Both the position numbers and the translations under genes were made by a program. Of a DNA stretch of 64,000 nucleotides, positions 37,964 to 45,749 are shown one piece after another. The stretch comes from Sphingomonas colocasiae (lineage in GTDB: Bacteria > Pseudomonadota > Alphaproteobacteria > Sphingomonadales > Sphingomonadaceae). The notes beneath the pieces were generated by a model. It was given only the letters and a program-made list of their open reading frames with translations, was not told where the DNA came from and ran no database searches. The stretch's first letter is position 1; each line of letters opens with the position of its first letter. The DNA lies in the NCBI RefSeq assembly GCF_019880585.1, contig NZ_JAINVV010000007.1, positions 1 through 64,000 of the forward strand, read 5' to 3'.

Positions 37964-38025
37964 GCGCGCGCTCCACCGGCGATGCGGGCGGACGGCAACT
38001 GGCGCGGCGAAACGATCGATATCAT
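37960..38025 (-). CDS. Possible leader peptide upstream of cobW
   Basis: A 21-codon ORF (starting MISIVSPRQLP) has a strong GGGGGAG site 6 nt before its ATG and its stop overlaps the cobW ATG by 4 nt (ATGA). It lies in the 257-nt leader between the riboswitch and cobW. Translation through it could couple cobW to the leader. No composition bias suggests attenuation; it could also be chance. Confidence 0.4.
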   Translation of the reverse strand: MISIVSPRQLPSARIAGGARA

Positions 38026-38220
38026 GGGTCACTCCCCCGGCGCCGTGCAACGACATGGCGGGGCGTGCCGATGCCCAGGCATCGGTCGGCGCGCGACGAC
38101 GGGCGGGCGCCGGAGGCACCCGTTACCGCGCACCGATGCGGCCCCGCCGCATGGTTCGTCGCTCAGACGGAGAGAGACCGTGCCGAGACCATCCCCTGGA
38201 TCAAGGCAAGAGCGACCGGT
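37964..38220 (-). other. Leader between riboswitch and cobW
   Basis: About 257 nt separate the aptamer from the cobW start. It should hold the expression platform. Apart from the 21-codon ORF near its end I see no gene. No clear Rho-independent terminator is seen, so control at the ribosome binding site is possible. Confidence 0.4.
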
Positions 38221-38433
38221 GCGCCGGCAGGTCTCCTGGCTCGCGGGTCAAGGCTTGATGCACGCCTTCCCAGGCATGGCGCGTCCGCGCCGGCCCAGTG
38301 GCTGCGTCCATCCCGATCGGCATGGACGCCTCTGCATCGCGCTCGCCGCTTACAGTTGCAGGGACAGCCCCGGATTCGGATGATCGCTCATCCTCACCGT
38401 GTTCCCGAATTAAGCCCTTTCGGGCACCGGCGC
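38221..38433 (-). promoter_or_regulatory. Cobalamin riboswitch upstream of cobW-cobN-cobO
   Basis: On the minus strand the elements follow in order: GGTGCCCGAAAGGGC, GGGAACACGGTGA, CCGGGGCTGTCCCTGCAACTGTAA, the B12 box in CAGCCACTGGGC, TGGGAAGGCG and AGCCAGGAGACCTGCC. The outer stem pairs 38427-38433 with 38221-38227 perfectly. All parts match the cobalamin aptamer better than in the btuB copy. It should repress cobW-cobN-cobO when B12 is present. Confidence 0.96.
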
Positions 38434-38523
38434 GATCTTTCGAGATGCGGACATCGCCCGCCCCTCAAAAGCGGCCATAGGCGAAATCATCGCGCGAACC
38501 AATGGTTCAATGCGAATCCGCGA

Positions 38524-39561
38524 TCACGCCACGCGCGTCTGAAGCCCCGCCGAACGCGCGGCGCGGATCAGCCCCTGCCGTTCCAGGCTGTGCGCGACGA
38601 TGGTTTCGACCAGCTCCGCATGGCTGACGCCGATCGAGCGCGCCGAACGGCTGATCGTCTTGCGCGACCAGAGATTGCAGGAGAGATTCACTTCCATGAA
38701 ACGCAACCCGCCGGTTGCGGGATCGTAGCGGAATTCGAAGCGGCCATAGTCGAAGGGCCAGAGTTCGGGCAGCAGCGCGCGGACATGCGCTTCCAGCCGG
38801 GCGACCAGATCCTTGTCCTCCACCGGCTCGAGCGGATCGTCCGCCGTGACGACCAGATTGCGCTTCTCCTCATAGGAGCGGACCTCACCGGGGCGCGCCG
38901 TCGGATAATAGCCGAAGCTGGGCAGCAGCCACGGGCCGTCGGCCCCGACAACGGGCACGGCCAGATCGATCAGCGGCGCATAAGGCTCGATGATCACGTC
39001 GTGGCCGGACGCCAATATGCCTTCGGCATGGGCGCGCGCCTCTGCCCAATCATCGATGATCTTCACGCCCCAGCTTGCCGAGGAGGCGTTGGGCTTCACC
39101 ACCAGCCGATCCCAGGCGAAATCGGGCTCGCTCACCCCGCCCTGCCCCTGGCGGACGATCGCCCAGGGGGTGACGGGCACGCCGCGCCGCTCGGCGACCG
39201 ATTTCATCAGATGTTTGTCGTCAGACAGGCCGCGCAGGATCGGCGAGGCCCCCAGAAAGGGCAGCCCCAGCCGGCGCAGCAGCAGCGGCCCCAGCATCTC
39301 GCTGTTCACGAAGCCGCCGCGATTGAGCAAGGTCACGACGAAATCGGCGTCGGGGCGCTCGAACAGATTCTCGTACCGGTCGGCGGCCGTCACATCGAGG
39401 CCGATCTCGCGCAACGTCGTCAACATCTCATGATGATAGACCGCATGGGTTCCGTCCTCGCGATCGGGCACGCCGCCCGACAGCGCATGCTTGGCGAGGA
39501 AGAGGATGCGCAGCCGGGCCTTGTCGGCATCGGCGATCGAAAGCAGCTTGGGATGGGGCAT
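38524..39561 (-). CDS. ATP-grasp (D-Ala-D-Ala ligase-like) protein
   Basis: 345 aa with an ATP-grasp architecture: a strand with the ATP lysine in DRLVVKPNASSASWG, a central hinge and the metal-binding FMEVNLSCNLW near residue 310. It resembles D-alanine-D-alanine ligases and related amide-forming enzymes but is not a housekeeping Ddl by context. It is divergent from a flippase gene, so it may modify a lipid-linked sugar or an exported peptide. Substrates are unknown. ATG 39561 has AAGG 7-8 nt upstream. Confidence 0.75.
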   Translation of the reverse strand: MPHPKLLSIADADKARLRILFLAKHALSGGVPDREDGTHAVYHHEMLTTLREIGLDVTAADRYENLFERPDADFVVTLLNRGGFVNSEMLGPLLLRRLGLPFLGASPILRGLSDDKHLMKSVAERRGVPVTPWAIVRQGQGGVSEPDFAWDRLVVKPNASSASWGVKIIDDWAEARAHAEGILASGHDVIIEPYAPLIDLAVPVVGADGPWLLPSFGYYPTARPGEVRSYEEKRNLVVTADDPLEPVEDKDLVARLEAHVRALLPELWPFDYGRFEFRYDPATGGLRFMEVNLSCNLWSRKTISRSARSIGVSHAELVETIVAHSLERQGLIRAARSAGLQTRVA

Positions 39562-39579
39562 GTCCGGACCTTTTCAATC

Positions 39580-39608
39580 TATTTAATAGAGAATAGGTCC
39601 GTTGACAA
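39580..39608 (-). promoter_or_regulatory. Candidate promoter of the ATP-grasp gene
   Basis: On the minus strand TTGTCA (39603-39608) is followed after exactly 17 nt by TAAATA (39580-39585). RNA would start near 39573, leaving a very short leader before the ATG at 39561. The region is AT-rich in a GC-rich neighbourhood. Confidence 0.5.
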
Positions 39609-39637
39609 GTCCGGGTAAATGGTGAGCAACCGGCGCG

Positions 39638-41164
39638 ATGAGCGGCGACGCATCCGAAACGATCACCAGCCGAGACGTCGCCAAGGGCCTTGGCACGACG
39701 CTGCTCGCGCGTCTGGGCGGGGTGATCGATGTCGTCGCGCAGCCGCTTTATGTCTGGCTGTTCGGGCTGGCGAGCTTCGGCCTTTACGCGGTGCTGTGGG
39801 CCGCGGTGAACCTGATCGAGAATATCGCCGATCTCGGCATGACCTCGTCCCTGCAACGGGTCGTGCCGCAGGCGAAGGACGAGGGAGAGGCGGTGGCGGC
39901 GCTGCGCGCGGCGCTCGCGATCGGGGTGCTGCCCTGCCTGCTCATCGCCGCCGCCGCATCGCTGGGCGCGACGCATCTGGCGCCATTGCTCAACGTCGCC
40001 GCGGGCGATGCCGGGCGGGTGGCGGAGGCGATCCGCATCTTCGCCTGGGCCTTGCCGCTCTGGGCCTTTGTCGAGATCGCGACATCGGGCCTGCGCGCGC
40101 GCCGCGTGTTCGGGGCGGAGATCCGGCTGCGCCTGTTCTGGGAACAGGTGATCCGCCTCGTGCTCGCCGCCGGCTTCTGGTTCGCCAATCCGACGATCAT
40201 TTCGCTGTTCACCGCGCATCTCATCTCGCTCGCGATAACCTGCCTGCTCAGCGTCCGCCTGCTGTCGCGCTATTACGACCTGCGCCTGTTCTTCCGCATG
40301 CCGCGTGGCGGGCCAATGGCTGGCGCGACGCTGCGCGCGGGGCTGGCGGCGCTGCCCGCCAATATGGTGGCGCGGCTGTTCGGCGATGCGCCGCCGATCC
40401 TGCTCAACGCGATCCTGCCGGGCGCGGCCGGCGCGACGAGCGCGGCGCTCTACACGATCGCGCGCAAGGTTTCGAGCATCGTCCAGCTCGTCCGCACCGC
40501 CTTCGCCTATGTGCTGGCGCCGCTGGCGTCCGCCGCGTCGCGTGGCGGCAAGGCGGAAGTGCAGCCGCTCTATGCCTTCGCGACGCGGCTCGCCTTCGCG
40601 CTGGTCGTGCCGCTGGGGCTGGTGATGGCGGGCGGCGGCGATGCGATACTGGGCCTGTTCGGGCGCGGCGCCGACGCCGCGCACGCGGCGCTGATCGTGC
40701 TGGTGCTGGCGCGCATGGCGGAGGCGGTGTTCGGCGCGGCGGTGCCGGTGCAGCAGGTGATCGGCGGCTATCGCGCGCAGCTTGTCGCCAGCGCCACCGG
40801 GCTGGCGGCCGCCGCGATCGTCGCCGCGCCGCTGCTCACGCGCTTCGGCCTGACGGGCATGGCGATCGCCGTGAGCCTGGGGTTCATCGTGGCGGCGGTG
40901 GTGCCGCTGATCCAGCTCCACCGCTATGACGCGATCCACCCGTTCGAGCGGCCGTTCCTCCGCGTCGCGACCCGGTCGATACTGTTGTCGCTACCGGGCC
41001 TCGCCTGCGCCTTTCTGGCCGCGCGCATGCTGCCCGACGGCGCCGATATCGCCGCCGTCTCCCTGATCATGCTGGGATCGATCTGGCTGTCGTGCCGCTT
41101 CGCCCTGCCCCATGGCGACCGCGCGACGCTGGGCGGAACCGGGCGGGCATTGCGGCTGGTTTAA
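39638..41164 (+). CDS. Polysaccharide/oligosaccharide flippase family protein
   Basis: 508 aa, about 12-14 membrane helices, of the Wzx/MurJ-like MOP superfamily. It lies outside the EPS locus and faces a divergent ATP-grasp ligase gene across only 76 bp, so the two may act together on a lipid-linked glycan. Nothing in the sequence tells which. It is followed by an inverted repeat and the convergent fdhD gene. Confidence 0.85.
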   Translation: MSGDASETITSRDVAKGLGTTLLARLGGVIDVVAQPLYVWLFGLASFGLYAVLWAAVNLIENIADLGMTSSLQRVVPQAKDEGEAVAALRAALAIGVLPCLLIAAAASLGATHLAPLLNVAAGDAGRVAEAIRIFAWALPLWAFVEIATSGLRARRVFGAEIRLRLFWEQVIRLVLAAGFWFANPTIISLFTAHLISLAITCLLSVRLLSRYYDLRLFFRMPRGGPMAGATLRAGLAALPANMVARLFGDAPPILLNAILPGAAGATSAALYTIARKVSSIVQLVRTAFAYVLAPLASAASRGGKAEVQPLYAFATRLAFALVVPLGLVMAGGGDAILGLFGRGADAAHAALIVLVLARMAEAVFGAAVPVQQVIGGYRAQLVASATGLAAAAIVAAPLLTRFGLTGMAIAVSLGFIVAAVVPLIQLHRYDAIHPFERPFLRVATRSILLSLPGLACAFLAARMLPDGADIAAVSLIMLGSIWLSCRFALPHGDRATLGGTGRALRLV

Positions 41165-41172
41165 AGCAAGGG

Positions 41173-41253
41173 CGTCATTGCGAGGAGCGTAGCGACGAAG
41201 CAATCCAGAATGTGAGTGCATCCCTGGATTGCTTCGCTTCGCTCGCAATGACG
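41173..41253. repeat. Imperfect inverted repeat between convergent genes
   Basis: Left arm 41173-41208 and right arm 41224-41253 are largely complementary, with a CGTCATTGCGAG end and a GAAGCAATCCAG inner end; the left arm has a 6-nt insertion. This resembles widespread GTCATTGCGAG-type dispersed repeats of bacteria. It separates the flippase and fdhD stops. Confidence 0.85.
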
Positions 41254-41275
41254 ATCGGTTAAAAGTCTCCGCCTC

Positions 41276-42043
41276 TCACCCCGCCAGCAGATAACTATCG
41301 CGCCGCGCCAGGCCGATCAGCGCCAGCCCCGCTTCGTGCGCGCGCTCGATGGCGAGCGCCGTCGGCGCCGAGATGGTGGCAAGCGCCGGGCAGCCCGCCA
41401 GCACCGCCTTTTCGACCAGTTCATAGGAGCAGCGCGCGGTGAGCAGGGCGAAGCCGCCATCCCAGTCCAGTCCGCCGCGCAGCATCGCGCCGATCAGCTT
41501 GTCGAAGGCATTGTGGCGGCCGACATCCTCGCGCACCAGCCGGATCGCGCCATCGGCGGCGCACAGAGCCGCGCCATGGACGGCGCCCGTCGCGCGATTG
41601 AGCGCCTGATGCCCGTCGAGCGCCGCGAGCGCCGCGAACACCGCGTCGGGCGCGGGCGGCACGCCGCGCACCCGTGGCAGCGGGCGCAGCGCCTGTTCCA
41701 GATTCTCGATGCCGCACAGGCCGCACGACGATTCGGACACGCGATGCCGCACCCGTTCGATCACCCGCTCCGCGCGTTCGCGAACGAGCTGGATGCGCAG
41801 GATCGTGCCGCGCTCGGCATCGTGCGACATGATGTCGATAATGTCGCCGGCCGCGTCGATCAGCCGTTCCGACGATGCGAAGCCATAAGCGAAATCGTCG
41901 AGATCGGCGGGCGTCGCCATCATCACCGCATAGCCGATGCCGTTGAACTCGATCGCCAGCGGCCGCTCGTCCGCCAGCGGCCGTTCGATCGGCTCCTGCG
42001 TGCCATCGGCACCGATCCGGGTGAAACCGCGCGCGTCGTTCAT
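41276..42043 (-). CDS. fdhD: Formate dehydrogenase accessory sulfurtransferase
   Basis: 255 aa with the FdhD landmarks: RPLAIEFNGIGYAVMMATP near the N-terminus and the CGLCGIE loop with the sulfur-carrying cysteines. It passes sulfur from a cysteine desulfurase to the bis-MGD cofactor of formate dehydrogenase. No dehydrogenase structural gene is in the window, so the target is encoded elsewhere. It is divergent from a DUF418 gene with 74 bp between starts. Confidence 0.94.
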   Translation of the reverse strand: MNDARGFTRIGADGTQEPIERPLADERPLAIEFNGIGYAVMMATPADLDDFAYGFASSERLIDAAGDIIDIMSHDAERGTILRIQLVRERAERVIERVRHRVSESSCGLCGIENLEQALRPLPRVRGVPPAPDAVFAALAALDGHQALNRATGAVHGAALCAADGAIRLVREDVGRHNAFDKLIGAMLRGGLDWDGGFALLTARCSYELVEKAVLAGCPALATISAPTALAIERAHEAGLALIGLARRDSYLLAG

Positions 42044-42117
42044 GCCCCACCGTCGCCCAAAGCGGGCGCATCGGCAAGGCGTTGCCGTCCGCGCGCGAGC
42101 ACGGCAAAGATGCGCGC

Positions 42118-43368
42118 ATGACCGAGACCAACGGCGCCGTGCGCCACCTGACGCTCGACGCCATGCGCGGCATCGCGGTGATGGGCATATTGCTCATGAA
42201 CATCGTGATGTTCGCGATGCCGTCCCAAGCCTATATCAATCCGCTGGCCTGGGGCGGGGACGGCCCGCTCGACCTTGGCATCTGGATGGTCAATTTCGTG
42301 CTGGTCGACGGCAAGATGCGCGGCCTGTTCACGCTGTTGTTCGGCGCCAGCACATTGCTGGTGATCGATCGGGCGGAGGCGCGGCAGCACAGTTCGATCA
42401 AGGTGCATTACAGCCGCATGGCCTGGCTGCTGGTCTTCGGCCTCGTCCATTATTATCTGATCTGGAGCGGCGACATCCTGATCCTCTACGCCGTGTGCGG
42501 AATGGTCATCTACGCCTTCCACCATAATGACGCCCGCTGGCTGCGCCGGGGCGCCGTGCTGACGATCGCCATCAATTTCCTGGTCTGGGCGATCTTCGCG
42601 TTCTCCTTCGTCCATATGAAGGCGACCGCCGGCGCGCCCGGCGCCAGCGCGGCGGCCATCCAGTCCTTCCAGGAAACGCTGGTCGCGCTCGGCCAGCCGG
42701 GAAGCTGGGCGATCACGCAGGAGATCCAGGCCTATGCCGGCGGCTATGCCGACATCCTCGCCTATCGGACCGGGCCGACGGGCCTGTTCGGGCCGCTGAT
42801 GATGATGATGCTCTACGGCTTCGAGACGATCGGGCTGATGATGCTCGGCATGTCGCTGTATCGCAACGGCTTCCTGACCGGCGAATGGGCGCCCTCGCGC
42901 TATGCCGCGATGGCGCTGCGCTGCTATCTGGTCGGCCTGCCCGCGATGATCGCGCTGGGATGGTGGTGCCGGTCGAGCGGGTTCGACACCGTCACCACCT
43001 TCAACGCGGTCATCGTCTGGTCGACGCCGTTCCGCGTCATATTGACACTGGGCCACGCCGCCTTCGCCGTCTGGCTGATCCAGCACTTCCGCGACAGCGG
43101 CGCGGTGGCGCGCATCGCCGCGGCGGGCCGCGCGGCCTTCACCAACTATCTCGGAACCAGCATCGTCATGACGACGATCTTCTACGGCTATGGCCTCGGC
43201 CTGTACGGGCAGGTTTCGCGCGCCGGCATCTATCTGGCGGTACTCGGCGGCTGGGCGGCGATGCTGCTCTGGTCGAAGCCATGGCTCGATCGTTTCACCT
43301 ATGGTCCGTTCGAATGGCTGTGGCGCTCCCTGGCGCGCCGCGAATGGCAGGCGATGCGCCGGGGGTGA
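42118..43368 (+). CDS. DUF418 family integral membrane protein
   Basis: 416 aa with about ten membrane helices. The start LTLDAMRGIAVMGILLMNIVMF and the C-terminal DUF418 region with FTNYLGTSI and FTYGPFEWLWR are typical of the YeiB/DUF418 family, distantly like acyltransferase-3 proteins. Function is unknown. ATG 42118 begins the conserved domain; a start 12 codons upstream would overlap the intergenic region. Confidence 0.88.
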   Translation: MTETNGAVRHLTLDAMRGIAVMGILLMNIVMFAMPSQAYINPLAWGGDGPLDLGIWMVNFVLVDGKMRGLFTLLFGASTLLVIDRAEARQHSSIKVHYSRMAWLLVFGLVHYYLIWSGDILILYAVCGMVIYAFHHNDARWLRRGAVLTIAINFLVWAIFAFSFVHMKATAGAPGASAAAIQSFQETLVALGQPGSWAITQEIQAYAGGYADILAYRTGPTGLFGPLMMMMLYGFETIGLMMLGMSLYRNGFLTGEWAPSRYAAMALRCYLVGLPAMIALGWWCRSSGFDTVTTFNAVIVWSTPFRVILTLGHAAFAVWLIQHFRDSGAVARIAAAGRAAFTNYLGTSIVMTTIFYGYGLGLYGQVSRAGIYLAVLGGWAAMLLWSKPWLDRFTYGPFEWLWRSLARREWQAMRRG

Positions 43369-43403
43369 TTCGCACGCCGGCGTCCGCGCGCATCACTTTC
43401 TAT

Positions 43404-43422
43404 ATTGCGATCTATTATCATT
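43404..43422. promoter_or_regulatory. Possible Fur-type box upstream of bfd
   Basis: A 19-bp site whose right half ATTATCATT matches the Fur consensus fully, with a poor left half (about 13 of 19 positions in all). It lies 39 nt before the bfd ribosome binding region, in an AT-rich stretch. Iron control of a bacterioferritin-ferredoxin gene would be expected. Confidence 0.4.
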
Positions 43423-43460
43423 AGCTCTATCTCGATTCGCATTAGCCGGAGGGATTCGTC

Positions 43461-43634
43461 TTGGTCGTCTGCATCTGCAATGCGATCCGTGAGAAGGAAC
43501 TGCGCGAGACCGTGCGAAACGGCGGCGCGAACAATGCGTGCAGCGCCTATGCCGCGCTCGGCCGGCGCACCCGCTGCGGCCAATGCGTTCCGTTTGCGCA
43601 AAGCATTATCAAGGCAGAGCTTGCGACTGTTTAA
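43461..43634 (+). CDS. bfd: Bacterioferritin-associated ferredoxin
   Basis: 57 aa starting from TTG 43461, which has a strong GGAGGG site 7 nt upstream. The four [2Fe-2S] cysteines are C4, C6, C39 and C42 (CxC and CxxC), the normal Bfd spacing. Bfd gives electrons to bacterioferritin to release stored iron. The gene is directly upstream of bfr, about 100 bp away. It is short and uses a rare start, so it is easily missed. Confidence 0.9.
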   Translation: MVVCICNAIREKELRETVRNGGANNACSAYAALGRRTRCGQCVPFAQSIIKAELATV

Positions 43635-43676
43635 CAGTCGCGCATTGAAAAACCGCGGAAATCCGCCATTTTTTGC

Positions 43677-43705
43677 CTGACTTTGGCCCCTGAGCCGGGT
43701 ATAAA
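43677..43705 (+). promoter_or_regulatory. Candidate promoter of bfr
   Basis: CTGACT (43677-43682) and TATAAA (43700-43705) are spaced 17 nt, predicting a start near 43712, about 20 nt before the bfr GTG. A short GCGG/CCGC hairpin with ATTTTTT (43655-43674) precedes it and could end the bfd transcript. Confidence 0.45.
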
Positions 43706-43732
43706 CGCGCCCGTGCTAGAAGGAGCTTTGCC

Positions 43733-44212
43733 GTGAAGGGCGATACCAAGGTCATCGAATATCTGAACGAGGCGCTCAAGAACGAGCTGACCGCCGTCAA
43801 CCAGTATTGGCTGCATTACCGGCTGCTCGACAATTGGGGCATCAGCCGCCTGGCGCATTTCGAGCGCCACGAATCGATCGACGAGATGAAGCATGCCGAC
43901 AAGCTGGCGGAGCGCATCCTGTTCCTCGACGGACTGCCCAATTTCCAGCTCCTCGGTCGCCTGAAGATCGGCGAAACCGTCGATGAGATCCTGCAGTCGG
44001 ATCTCGCGCTCGAGAATGAGGCGATCCCCCTGCTCAAGGACGGCATCGCGCATTGCGAAACGGTGCGCGACTATGTCAGCCGCGACCTGCTCGCCGACAT
44101 CCTCGAAAGCGAGGAAGAGCATGTCGACATGCTCGAGAAGCAGTTCGACATGATCAAGCGCATGGGCCTGGAGAATTACATCCAGCTCCAGTCCAAGCCT
44201 GCCGAGGACTGA
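43733..44212 (+). CDS. bfr: Bacterioferritin
   Basis: 159 aa, the usual length. All ferroxidase ligands are in place (E18, E51, H54, E94, E127, H130), and M52 would bind haem between two subunits. It assembles as a 24-mer that oxidises and stores iron. It starts from GTG 43733 with AGAAGGAG 9 nt upstream. It follows bfd, which reduces it. Confidence 0.96.
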   Translation: MKGDTKVIEYLNEALKNELTAVNQYWLHYRLLDNWGISRLAHFERHESIDEMKHADKLAERILFLDGLPNFQLLGRLKIGETVDEILQSDLALENEAIPLLKDGIAHCETVRDYVSRDLLADILESEEEHVDMLEKQFDMIKRMGLENYIQLQSKPAED

Positions 44213-44231
44213 GGCCTGCGACAATCGCTCA

Positions 44232-44276
44232 CTGTCATTCCCGCGAACGCGATTCCCGCGTTCGCGGGAATGACAG
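44232..44276. terminator. Perfect 20-bp hairpin after bfr
   Basis: Arms 44232-44251 and 44257-44276 are fully complementary with a 5-nt loop. It lies between convergent bfr and an alpha/beta-hydrolase gene and resembles GTCATTCCCGCG-type dispersed repeats, related to the two longer elements of this window. A terminator role is likely. Confidence 0.75.
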
Positions 44277-44304
44277 GAAATGAACAGTCAAGACCTGTCA
44301 GGCG

Positions 44305-45117
44305 TCAGCGCGCCAATATCCGCGCCAGCGCATCGCGCATGACCGCGCGGAAGCCGATATTGTCGTAGATATCGTTATGCCCCGCCCCCGGCAGCGTTTC
44401 CGCCAGCACCAGATCGGGCACGGAGCGGCGCAAGGCCTCGGCATGAGCGGGCGGGATCAGCGTGTCGTTGCCGCCCACGACCAGCGCGACGGGCGCGCGG
44501 ACGGCGCGGATATCGGTCGCCGGTTCCAGGCGATGGCGCAGCAGCGGCCTCACCGGCAGCCACGGAAAATGCCCCGCCGCCACATTGGCGAGCGAATCGA
44601 AGGGCGTGACGAGGATCAGCCCGTCGAGGGGACGCGCCGCCGCCAGCGATACCGCCACGCCGCTGCCGATGCTGAAGCCCACCCCCACGATCGGAACGCC
44701 GGGGAAGCGCGCGCGGACCCGGTCATGGATGACGCGCGCATCCGCGATCAACGCATCGGCGCCCGGCGTACCGGTGCTCGGCGCATAGCCGCGATAATGG
44801 AAGACGACGATATCCGCCTCGGGATAGAGATCGCGCAGCTTGAGCGCGGCCGCGTCGGCATTCCAGCCATTGCCGCCGAAACCCAGCAACACCAGCCGCT
44901 TCGCACCGGGCTCACGCGGCGGCAAATGGGTGCCGATCAGCCGATCGCCGTCTCCACTGGCAAGTTCAAGCCGCTCGGCCGATGGCGGCATCGCGGGCGA
45001 TGGCGGCACATTGCCCGCCGGGAACACCATGCCCGTCTGCGCGAAGAAGACATAGGCGAGGATCGTCAGATAGATCAGTGCCGGGGCCGCCAGCAGACTG
45101 AAGATCTTCACCCACAT
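44305..45117 (-). CDS. Membrane-anchored alpha/beta hydrolase
   Basis: 270 aa with one N-terminal membrane helix (residues 5-27) and an alpha/beta-hydrolase fold. The nucleophile is in GFSIGS, the acid in GGNDTLIP and the base in GAGHNDIY. It looks like a serine hydrolase of the BEM46/YqiA-like type facing the periplasm. Substrate is unknown. It converges with bfr across a hairpin repeat. Confidence 0.85.
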   Translation of the reverse strand: MWVKIFSLLAAPALIYLTILAYVFFAQTGMVFPAGNVPPSPAMPPSAERLELASGDGDRLIGTHLPPREPGAKRLVLLGFGGNGWNADAAALKLRDLYPEADIVVFHYRGYAPSTGTPGADALIADARVIHDRVRARFPGVPIVGVGFSIGSGVAVSLAAARPLDGLILVTPFDSLANVAAGHFPWLPVRPLLRHRLEPATDIRAVRAPVALVVGGNDTLIPPAHAEALRRSVPDLVLAETLPGAGHNDIYDNIGFRAVMRDALARILAR

Positions 45118-45207
45118 GGCATAGCCCGCCTCGCTCCCGATCGGATCAAGGTGTAGGCGCTGACGCCAACCAGTGTCACGCCCCGACGATCCTTCGGGAT
45201 CGCGCGA

Positions 45208-45642
45208 TCAGATCCGGCCGAAGCCCTGGTTGTTGGCTTCCACCTTGCGGCCGAAGCCCGGCTTGCGTTCGACCAGCGGATTGCATTCGCGTTCGAAGGC
45301 GGCGAGCGTCGCTTCGAACATCGGACGCAGCTTCACGACATGTTCGATCACTTCGCCGGGATCTTCATGGGTTTCGACGCAGCGGCGCGCGATCGTCTCG
45401 ATCGCCTCCGCGATGTCGGACAGCGGTTCGGCGCCGAACTGGCGGGCCTCCCCCTTCAGCGTGTGGGCGGGCAGGACCAGCCCGGCGGCGTCGCGCGCGC
45501 GCATTGCCGCCTCAATCGCCGCGACGGACTTGGTGCCGTCCTCGCGGAAATAACCGAGGATGCGGATAAAATCCGCGCCCAGCTCCTGGCGGGTCGCGAA
45601 GAAGGCTGGCCAATCGACCAGATATTCCTCAGCCTCGGTCAC
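45208..45642 (-). CDS. Hpt (histidine phosphotransfer) domain protein
   Basis: 144 aa, four-helix Hpt domain with the phospho-accepting His in LPAHTLKGEARQFG. Such single-domain proteins pass phosphate between response-regulator receivers and, in some bacteria, act with hybrid kinases. No partner kinase is in the window. It starts at GTG 45642 with AGGAG 10 nt upstream. Confidence 0.88.
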   Translation of the reverse strand: MTEAEEYLVDWPAFFATRQELGADFIRILGYFREDGTKSVAAIEAAMRARDAAGLVLPAHTLKGEARQFGAEPLSDIAEAIETIARRCVETHEDPGEVIEHVVKLRPMFEATLAAFERECNPLVERKPGFGRKVEANNQGFGRI

Positions 45643-45749
45643 TCGTGCATGCTCCTGCGAAACCGGCTCCCAACCCCGCCGGCCGAACCTAGCGGCAAGG
45701 CGGTAAACAGGTCATTGACGACCTGCCCCGCCCGCCGAAAATTCCACGC

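Noticed and set aside
38496-38508. 13-bp palindrome GAACCAATGGTTC upstream of the second riboswitch
   Set aside because: It is short and could occur by chance. It lies near the end of the ATP-grasp gene and I found no companion site.
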